DNA from: Engraulis encrasicolus
Lineage: Eukaryota > Chordata > Actinopteri > Clupeiformes > Engraulidae
Direction: 5' to 3'
DNA: 64,000 nt
Assembly (NCBI RefSeq): GCF_034702125.1
Contig: NC_085876.1
Span: 16,245,253-16,309,252 of the forward strand
In this document: one piece after another, positions 55,912 to 64,000 of the stretch
How the letters are laid out: each line of letters begins with the position of its first letter
Numbering within the stretch: position 1 is the first letter of the stretch
Notes under the pieces: model-generated
Databases searched by the model: none
What the model was told of the DNA's origin: nothing
The model's input: the letters and a program-made list of their open reading frames with translations, nothing else
Position numbers and translations under genes: made by a program

Positions 55912-56896
55912 TGTAACGCAGGCTAACTAGCACAGGGTTGGCGTGGAACGTTGGTAAAAACCTCCCTCCGATAGCCTCATACAGTCTCGTGCCGTTGGGC
56001 CGAGAGACTAGTCTCTTGGCCCAGCGGTATCGTACTGTGTCTCCCATTGCCGAACCGTTGTAGTTGACGAGGTCGCACGTTCGATCCCAGAGGGGGGTGA
56101 ACAGGTGCAAGATGACCTCCGTCACAGTGGTGCCGTGACCCGGATGGGAGTGAGGTTTAAGGGGGAGAGTGTAACGGAGGCTAACTAGCACAGAGTTGGC
56201 GTGGAACGTTGGTAAACCTCCCTCCGATAGCCTCATACAGTCTCGTGCCGTTGGGCCGAGAGACTAGTCTCTTGGCCCAGCGGTATCGTACTGTCTCCCC
56301 CATTGCCGGACCGTTGTAGTGGACGAGGTCGCACGTTCGATCCCCAAGGGGGGAGAACAGGTGCAAGATGACCTCCGTCACAGTGGTGCCGCTGACCTGG
56401 GATGGGAGTGAGGTTTAAGGGGGAGAGTGTAACGGAGGCTAACTAACACAGAGTTGGCGTGGAACGTTGGTAAAAACCTCCCTCCGATAGCCTCATACAG
56501 TCTCGTGCCGTTGGGCCGAGAGACTAGTCTCTTCGCCCAGCGGTATCGTACTGTGTCTCCCATTGCCGAACCGTTGTAGTTGACGAGGTCGCACGTTCGA
56601 TCCCCGAGGGGGGTGAACAGGTGCAAGATGACCTCCGTCACAGTGGTGCCGCTGACCCGGGATGGGAGTGAGGTTTAGAGGGGAGAGTGTAACTGAGGCT
56701 AACTAAGTTGGCGTGGAACGTTAGTAAAAACCTCCCTCCGATAGCCTCATACAGTCTCGTGCCGTTGGGCCGAGAGACTAGTCTCTTCGCCCAGCGGTAT
56801 CGTACTGTGTCTCCCATTGCCGAACCGTTGTAGTTGACGAGGTCGCACGTTCGATCCCCGAGGGGGGTGAACAGGTGCAAGATGACCTCCGTCACA
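55912..56896 (+). mobile_element. Tandem miniature LTR retrotransposon (TRIM-like), four LTRs
   Basis: Four near-identical LTRs (55912-56126, 56170-56382, 56428-56642, 56688-56896) start TGTAAC and end GTCACA. Three 43-45-bp linkers separate them. Each linker is a TGG-starting primer-binding-site-like block (TGGTGCCGTGACCCGGAT in the first) followed by GGGAGTGAGG and the polypurine AAGGGGGAGAG abutting the next TG. The array is bounded by TATG on both sides (55908-55911, 56897-56900; ATATG if the terminal A is shared). There is no gag or pol. The long minus-strand frames (for example 56378-56641) reflect one repeated unit and are not genes. The alternation LTR-linker-LTR-linker resembles multimeric TRIMs. 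Confidence 0.88.
56017..56087 (+). promoter_or_regulatory. Pol III-type A and B boxes inside the LTR
   Basis: TGGCCCAGCGG (56017-56027) fits the A-box consensus TRGYNNARNNG, and GTTCGATCC (56079-56087) fits the B-box GWTCRANNC, 62 bp apart. A 12-bp hairpin (GGGCCGAGAGAC / GTCTCTTGGCCC) overlaps the A box. The motifs recur in the other three LTRs. Function is inferred. Confidence 0.55.
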
Positions 56897-56928
56897 TATG
56901 CATGAGCCCACTCTACAAATCATCTTAA

Positions 56929-59505
56929 CCCTTTTACTGCCGTCGTCGCAAAATTGCGACAGGTCGCGGTATTGAATTAGGTGGGCTGTCACGTCGAATA
57001 GAGTGTAAAATCTTGTCCATACTCCTTTCCACTGGGTGGCAGACATGTGGTACTTCAATCCTTTCTAAGAATTTCGACCCCTCTTAGTGCATTTTTTTCG
57101 AGTAATTTCCATCTGAAAACCCAGACGCGGAAGTTGCGTTGCAAGTCACTATTTCAAAACAAAGGAGGATCAGCGTTGTGAGATTGTGCACATAATTTCC
57201 TCTAATTCAAGCCCAAATACATTCCAAATGCAAGTTGTCTTGGTGGTTTATGTTTAGTGACATTATATTTTCCCACAAGTTGATTGTATATGTGTAGATA
57301 TTTATAATATGGCCGTAGGCAATGCGTCGGCAATGCTAGCTTAGCCGTGGCTACAGAGAAGAACAGCCAATTCGAATAGGCAGTGAAAAAGATCCCCTTG
57401 CCAAACACAGGGAAACATGGCGTCAGTTTTACATACATAAACAGTTTTACAAACATAACTGATCCTAACCACAACTCAATGGAAAGTTTCGGGATTGAGA
57501 GAAGTGGTTTGTTTGGAGACTTCATTACGTAGGGGAGTTCCCATTTGAACACACGCGACGCGAAGGCGAAGCCCTGTTCCAGGCGAGCTGAACCCATGCG
57601 ACTGGTTTCATTCACTGAATAAATCTGAAGCAAGTTGGCCTGCCCCCAGACGACAACTTGTCATGATGTTTTGTGTGCAATGCAAGTGCGTATTTCGCCC
57701 CTCAAGTAATTGCAGCCATTATTATAAGAAAAAAGATGTTGCTGCTGAGATTGCAACACAGACGATCAATCGGCTGTTTGGGACCTCCCCTGTCAAACAC
57801 AGAAACACGGTGTAGACCTAGGAAACATGATCCTGAACACAAACTAATGAACATTTGCGGGGTTGTGATAATGTGTTTGCTTGGCGATTTGTAAATGGTT
57901 ACGGGGGTTTTCCTTAGAACATGCGAGAAACGTTTATTGTCATCCAAACCCACAGGGCGATATGCGTAATTTCACTGAATAAACCTCCAAATAGGCAACC
58001 ACTATTTCTCTGTCGTGCGTTTTATATGCAATACAATGCCATATGTCGCCCCTAAAGTGATTGCAGTCATCATGTGTTCATCGAAATAGGCTATATTTCA
58101 CTTGGTGGTGAACTTTGACGTGCGTCTTCCCCTAAGCTGGAGTAGGCGAAACAGCTAAAACATAAAGATAACATATGTAATTTCCCTCTATGAAAGACTG
58201 TAAGGAAAACCACTGCTACAAAAAAGAATGGATTATCCTGTTAGACGTTGTACATCCCGTAGAAATTCGATACATGGCTTGGGGAAATATCCGCGTTTTT
58301 TTTTGTTTTTTTTTACCGTTGCGCACGGCGAAATGAAGACGCATACCCTATAACACAAATATTTTAGACTTGTTGAAAACTGGGCTGGTCGCCGTGGTTG
58401 GACTGTCTTTATTAGAGTTTGTCATGTCACTAAAGCAGCATGGAAGAGGGGGCGGAACCGGAGAGACTGGAGAGGAAAGCGCTGCGCTATGCGTGAGGGA
58501 GGATGGTGCCCGCTTCTGATCGCCTTCAGATGGCCGACTTTAGGTGTTACTTATAAAGTATAGGCCTACTATAACGTGATAACGTCGGCCTAATTGGGCT
58601 GTGTGTATTTTCGATCCATGTCTGTATGCCTAACAGTAGCCTATGATACCAAAATGAATAGAAGCAGTTTATAAGTCAATAGAGCTGAGATAACAGGAGA
58701 GGTGATGCTGATTTGCTCCGCCTCTCCACCCCTTTTCCTGAAACTGATTTCACAAGGGTACACCTCATGATACAAATTAGGCCTTTTTTATGCCCATTAC
58801 CTTGACACTGTGCCCATTAGTTCTGTGAAATGTAAGTGACAATCTGTAACATTCATTCACTGAGCTATGCTGATGATCATCCAGGATGATCCTATGCATA
58901 CAGAGGTCACTGCCCCTGCGCCTTATCCAAATAGCCTACAGTAGCCTATATAGGTCACAAGTGTAGTAAAATAGGCTATATAGGCATATAGGCTATGTGT
59001 ACTGAATATGTGTGCTTACCCTGCCTGAGAAAGGTTTTCACAGACTAAAAAGTCACAGGTAGATGCAAACACTTTTGGCACTCCAGGCAACAACCTCCCA
59101 GTTATTCCGTTTCTTGCTAGTTATTATTATTACAATATTATTTACAATATTTACTATATGTTAGGCTTAAAACTACTTTTTTACTTGACCATAATGTATG
59201 TGCACAACATGACAGTAATGGGATGCCACATATTTCTAAATAAATTCAATAATCTATTGAAAATCTATTGAAAATTATCAATATTTTCCATTACTAATTA
59301 AAAATTCAAAATGGCCGCCCCATATGACGTCATAATATGCTAATTAGGTATGCATATTTACTCCCAAAATAAACTTTGGGTCTTCCTCAACATTTTTGTA
59401 TTTTACAGTTAGGCTCTATCTGTTACATCTGTCCAGCCACAGCCTGTTGAATATGTGATGCCCAAATCGAGCATTTTCACCAAAATAACATTGGCATTAA
59501 AAGGG
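56929..59505. mobile_element. TTAA-flanked piggyBac-like element, 2.58 kb, non-autonomous
   Basis: TTAA at 56925-56928 and 59506-59509. Ends CCCTTTTACTGCC and, reverse-complemented, CCCTTTTAATGCC. The interior shows diverged duplicated segments (tatttcgcccctcaagtaat at ~57690 and tatgtcgcccctaaagtgat at ~58042; also tttcattcactgaataaa at 57605 and atttcactgaataaa at 57969). No piggyBac transposase motif was found. The 143-codon minus-strand frame at 57202-57633 has no recognisable domain. Confidence 0.85.
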
Positions 59506-59509
59506 TTAA

Positions 59510-60080
59510 ACTTAAAGAATGCTTTGCTGGTCGCGAAGATTTCACTGTTGTAGGCTAATGTCCGTTGGGTTCAAGGGATTCGTGTATGAAATATGAAACA
59601 AAATCTTATCAACATACTTCTATGTCTTCTCACCTTATTCATAAAATAATACAGAGGTGACACCTGTGGTAATCTTAAATAATAGTCCAACACAATGTCC
59701 GTACCGTTATAAGTGTGGAAACCACGTTTCATTACAGTCTAAAAGCCCCCATTGGTTTTAATGGGTATCTTACATGTTATTAGTGAAATGCTAATGACAA
59801 CTCACCGGAGTTTCACGTTTGAAGTTTCACGTCGTCGATCCAGAAAGAGAAATTGTCAAAAGGAGGGTTGATAGTTGATAGTAAAGAGGATGCGGGGAAA
59901 GTCAAAGAAGGTGAAAATATGAAAGATGAAGGATCAAATAGTCAAAGTTTACGGAGAAATCAAGAGGGTGAAGGTCTCAGTCAGGTCAGGCAAAGAACAA
60001 AGCGGTCGCCTAAAAACAGGACAGCCGTGAGCTGCACAGCTGGATCCAGTTCAGACAAAAACATTTTGGATTTGGGAGCT
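59510..60080. other. Unassigned; one Lys/Ser/Glu-rich 80-codon frame
   Basis: A plus-strand frame at 59853-60095 (MSKGGLIVDSKEDAGKVKEG...) ends inside the tandem array. It has no known domain and I do not call it a gene. Confidence 0.3.
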
Positions 60081-60362
60081 AGATCAGTGTTTTAAGAAAC
60101 GTGTCTTTTGACACCAAATCTGTACCTTCGAATTCGGTGTCAGATCGGTGTTGTGGAAAACGTGCCTTTTGACACAAAATCTGTACGTTCGGATTTGGTG
60201 TCAGATCAGTGTTTTAAAAAACGTGTCTTTTGACACCAAATCTGTACGTTCAAATTTGGTATCAGATCAGTGTTTTAAGAAACGTGTCTTTTGACACCAA
60301 ATTTGTACGTTCAGATTTAGTGTCAGATGCGTTGGTATTTTCACGTGTCATTTGACACCTAC
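60081..60362. repeat. 61-bp tandem repeat, ~4.6 copies
   Basis: Unit AGATCAGTGTTTTAAGAAAC, then GTGTCTTTTGACACC and AAATCTGTACGTTC...GGTGTC. GGTGTC/GACACC form internal inverted motifs. Confidence 0.93.
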
Positions 60363-60379
60363 GGTGGCCGAGGGGTATC

Positions 60380-60600
60380 AATCGTAATTCAAATAAAAAA
60401 AACAACTGCAAGTAATGAAAGCATTTCAAAGTAATGAAAGCAACTTCAAGTATAGAAAAAACAACTTCAAGAAGAAAAAACGACACAAATAAAAAAGATG
60501 CAGACCAAAACGCGCTGAAAAAAGAAAACGCGCTGCAATTACAGAACCACTTCAAAAGCGGAAAGCGCTTCACATCAGAAAAACGCTGCAAGTAAGCCAC
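60380..60600. repeat. A-rich degenerate CTTCAAG-type repeat
   Basis: Loose repetition of aacttcaagtaatgaaagc and aaaacgcgctg motifs. Confidence 0.55.
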
Positions 60601-60723
60601 AACACAACGGAAGTGCTCCTGAAGTGGTCATCCGAATCTGAAGAGGGCGCCGTGAACAAACATATCGGATGATGATATCAGGGAGACTGCATATGAATTT
60701 CTGGTTCTATGAAGCTAGTTTTA

Positions 60724-61690
60724 CCGGTACTTTACCTCAGAGAGAAGCTGTCGCCAGAAACAGTGTTGCCAGAACTGTCGCGGACCACATCAAAGGTAGG
60801 TGAATCAAGCAGAGTGAAATATAATTATAATAACTAGCTTTATAATCTGTTTGTGGACAACTTCTTACCTACTCTGGAACGATATCTGTCCACTATTCAG
60901 TAACGTTGAGGTGTAGCACAGACCTTTTCGCCACTGTCTATTACTGTATACTATATTCCAATAACGCAAACGTAAATTATAATCTGACGGCATTTAAACA
61001 GCTGTCGCTGCAGCCGGGGACTACATCAAAGGTAGCTGAATCAAGCAGAATTATATAATTATAGTTTTGCTACTGGCTTTGACTTTGAGCTATGTTTGTT
61101 GATGACTTCTTGTACTCTCAATCGGGTAACATTGTTATTGACAATGCTGTCCGCTATTCTGTAAAGTTGAGATGTAGCAAGAACTGCCACTATTGTATAT
61201 TCCAATAAATACAAACGTAAATTATAATTTGAGGCATGAACTCATAAACTAAAAGCTCGAAAAGTGTTCTTCTGCGATTGATTGATTGAAGCTAGTTCTA
61301 CATTTTACCTCAGGGAGAAAGTTATTGCCGCCTGAAAGACTGAAAGACTGCATACACAACTGTCGCTGCTGTAGTGAACCACATCAGGTAATCGGGTAAC
61401 ATTGTTATTGACAACGCTGTCTGCTATTCTGTAACTTTGACATGTAGCAAGAACTGCCACTGTTGTATATTCCAAGAAATACAAACGTAAATTATAATTT
61501 GAGGCATGAACTCATAATGTAAAAGCTCGGAAGTGTTCTTCTGTGATTGATTGATTGAAGCTAGTTCTACATTTTACCTCAGGGAGAAAGTTATTGCCGA
61601 CTGAAAGACTGCATACACAACTGTCGCGGATCACATCAAAGGTAGGTGAATGAAGCAGAATAAAATATAATTATAATTAGGCTACTGACT
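60724..61690 (+). repeat. Tandem duplications with conserved splice-donor-like junctions
   Basis: Four blocks contain CTGTCGC...(A)CCACATCA (at about 60773, 61003, 61363, 61621). Three of them continue AAAGGTAG(G/C)TGAAT, so an AAG|GTAGGT donor-like site sits at the same place. Two ~270-bp units (from 61123 and 61393) are near-identical through cgggtaacattgttattg and aaatacaaacgtaaattata. No open frame spans them. Confidence 0.8.
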
Positions 61691-62215
61691 TTATGAGCTA
61701 TGTTTGTGGATGGATAATTTATACATGGAATGTGGGTGTGTTGTGGACCTTTTTAAAAATATCAACATCACTGGGGGTTAACCTTTATTGTAGGGAGGGG
61801 ATCTCATTTTACTGATTTGATGAACTTTGTTAATTTATTATTTACTCATATTATTACTATTATTTACATAAATGTATCATACTTCATGATATAGTTTCTT
61901 TGACTACTACTTTTTGGTTACTCCTATATTTTACTTGAAACTCACAGAAAACCCACAGTTTCATTGCCTTCATTGACTATAACGATAAACTCCTTGAACT
62001 TACAGATGGTGTAACTTCAATCTGCTCATTACCGTGCCGGGCCGCGACAGCGTACCGTGATCATTACACCCTGTGGCCATTCGGAATGCGGGGGGCAGTA
62101 TAGCACAGCTTTTGCAGAGCAGCGTCTGCCTGTGTCTATGGTCTGTTTGTGCTTCCGTCCTTGCCCGTCCCCCAGTTTTAGTAGTAGTAGAAATACAGTC
62201 AGCAAATTGCATGTT
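61691..62215. other. Unassigned
   Basis: AT-rich; no feature recognised. Confidence 0.4.
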
Positions 62216-63150
62216 TTATTTAGCATTGGGCATTTGATAGGGCATTTGATAATAACACAAGTGTGAGCCCTAAACAAGACCACAACCACAATAACCCAAT
62301 TTAGGACCATAGGCCTATTCAACCGTTTCCACAACCACACTGATCACAGTTGCTTCATCTGTAATGCCAGGGCTAAGAATAACGAAAATAGCAAAACAGA
62401 GTAGGCTAATAAACCGTAATGGAGAGACTGAGGAGACATGAAATCAAGCGGCGGAGTTCGGACCATTTTGAGTGGACCGATGTCGCTTGCTTTGTGTAGC
62501 CCTATCAAGCAAGCCTGTCTGTCTCATTTGTGCGATGAGCACAAAAACACAAATTGAACCACTCGTATAGTGTGAGTCAAACAGACATGAACAACATTGT
62601 AGCCTAATGAAGTTGTGCCCCGTCATGTCAGCATGAGAGAGGTGATTTTACATTTGGCGACGACATTCCGTCTTTAAAACTGGCGCATGCCGCTTCCCCT
62701 ATTGCAGGTTATTACCTGATCTACACTGTCGTTACCACAAAAAACAAGGTAGCACAACTTAATACTATTACTAGCCTATATATCTGGTAGCCTAAATAGT
62801 AGGTTGAAGACGGGGGTATTATTGGTGCACTGGGTTTTTTTTTGCGAAGCAGAGTAATCTGCTTCAGTGTAGCTCATTGTATGTTGATCCCTCCCTCAGT
62901 TTTAGGCTACAAGTGGAAAGAGTCAGCCAATTGCGCACGTAACATTGGGTATTTGATAATAACACAAGCGTGATCCCTAAACAAGACCGCCAGTCGACGG
63001 TGTTTTGTTTTCATTATTCTGTCCTGCATTCACCGTCTCAATTCCGCTCCTAACTTATAGGCTAAGTGATGTCTGTTAATTATTTCTGCACTACCTATTC
63101 AAGTCAGGAACGGATATCCTCAGGATAGCCTACGGACTAATAGGTTGAAG
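62216..63150. repeat. Dispersed repeat family B, rearranged copies
   Basis: Three patches (62220-62290, 62600-62680, 62930-63150) match successive or overlapping parts of 11800-12110, including tttgataataacacaag, ccctaaacaagaccgccagt and aacggatatcctcaggata. A 60-bp insertion separates two blocks at 63030-63100. Confidence 0.8.
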
Positions 63151-63754
63151 ACGTTTTTTTTGTATTGGTGCTTGTGAACATTTCATCCTTTCAATGCGCT
63201 GTTGTGCGCGATCGACGGGATTCCGGTTAACTGGGGATGTGATGCACACATGACAATACATCTGTTACACCAGGTGTGGCTAATCATCTGTGATTAGGAC
63301 TGCAAATTCAGTTGCTTCGGTGGAGATGCGAACCAACAGTAGGCTTAGGCTATGACTGGGGAACTATGACTCCTTCGGAGGCTGGATAACCTGTCGCGCC
63401 ACGACATGTCACAAAAGGCTGTGCAGTCCCGTGCACTGCACTGCACTGCTGTAACCCACCCATCCCCCACAGACAAACATTCATGTTCTGAAAAGTTCAA
63501 CACGTTCTGAACATTTTAGCCGCTTTGCATTAAGTTTTCGAGCAGACACTTGTCCACGGTGACGCAACATCGAAAGTGAAACGCAGAGACTGTTCACAAA
63601 TAACTGAATAAAGATTTCATTAAAAAAAAAAACCCACAGCATTTCTATGAAAATGTGCTGGGTGACCACACTGCCTATGCCTATCCAGATGCACGTATAG
63701 CAACAATGAGAAAGAGAGGGAGAGACGGAGAGAGAGAGAGCGATTAGCGCGTAT

Positions 63755-63795
<41 letters not shown>

Positions 63796-64000
63796 GGGGA
63801 ACATTTGAAGTGAAAAAAAACACCCTCCCCCACTTCAGCATCAGATGTTGGTGGTCTACAAGTCAATATGTTTACCCGACTATCTTGTAGCCCAGTCATG
63901 AAGTTCATAAAGCCATCGGTAGCCTATAGGCCAAGATATCCAAAATCCCTCCGCAAATTTCTGCATTGCCTGAGTTCATAGGCTAAAACAACTTTATTTA
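63151..64000. other. Unassigned with (GT)n at 63757-63795
   Basis: The (GT)n run is clear. The rest, including a GAGAG run near 63720-63740, shows no gene. Confidence 0.5.

Noticed and set aside
56017..56087. A genuine tRNA gene
   Set aside because: A and B box motifs are present but too far apart for a standard tRNA and I could not fold an acceptor stem or anticodon arm.
55805..57058. A family of 85-143-codon minus-strand proteins (LGDRTCDLVNYNG...)
   Set aside because: They are four translations of the same LTR unit and its tRNA-like region, antisense to the retrotransposon.
57202..57633. 143-codon minus-strand frame as a piggyBac transposase
   Set aside because: No catalytic Asp blocks or Cys-rich C-terminal finger.

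Overview
The window looks like repeat-dense, gene-poor nuclear DNA of a teleost fish. The evidence is the repeat content. I can read piscine-type Tc1-like, hAT, Harbinger and piggyBac-like (TTAA) DNA elements, an L2-type and a Rex1/CR1-type LINE 3' half, a Penelope-like reverse transcriptase, tRNA-derived SINE fragments, and very long (TG)n, (GA)n and (CA)n microsatellites. I cannot name the species. I found no intact, confidently recognisable host protein-coding gene, and no rRNA, CRISPR array or organellar sequence. Family names rest on motif recognition by eye; no search was run.

Layout. 1-5.5 kb: microsatellites and purine/pyrimidine tracts, with one MITE end. 6.2-9.9 kb: decayed Tc1-like DNA with nested insertions. 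These are a palindromic element made of CCAAT-containing 16-mers (with an inner element carrying telomere-like repeats) and a 1.26-kb insert holding an intact 187-codon ORF. 11-13.4 kb: diverged duplications and a hAT MITE. 13.9-16.0 kb: a 2.0-kb hAT element with a perfect 8-bp target duplication. 16-21.7 kb: remains of a multi-exon plus-strand locus encoding a tyrosine-recombinase (Crypton-like) domain and a P2X7-ballast-like Cys-rich domain, interrupted by a Harbinger MITE. 21.9-25.2 kb: TTAA MITEs and two Tc1-like wrecks, one a 1.6-kb inverted duplication. 25-31 kb: minisatellite, Harbinger MITE, and a hAT copy containing a Tc1 fragment and a poly-C tract. 31.2-33.1 kb: Rex1-like LINE and a second CCAAT palindrome. 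34.7-38.7 kb: hAT transposase fragment, then an inverted-repeat-bounded element with a 212-bp satellite split by an L2-like LINE. 41.4-44.8 kb: two hAT elements. 45.5-49.1 kb: Penelope fragment, hAT element and a long-armed foldback. 52.5-53.2 kb: Harbinger Myb-like pseudogene. 55.9-56.9 kb: tandem miniature LTR retrotransposon. 56.9-59.5 kb: 2.6-kb TTAA element. 60-63.2 kb: tandem and dispersed duplications.

The strongest candidates for something undescribed are three. (1) The LTR array at 55912-56896: four ~213-bp LTRs separated only by a 43-45-bp PBS+polypurine linker, bounded by a target duplication, each LTR carrying consensus pol III A-box and B-box motifs. (2) The intact membrane-plus-helix ORF at 8811-9374 inside a retroposed-looking insert. 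(3) The CCAAT-array palindrome family, present twice. The recombinase/P2X7-ballast locus is the most gene-like relic.
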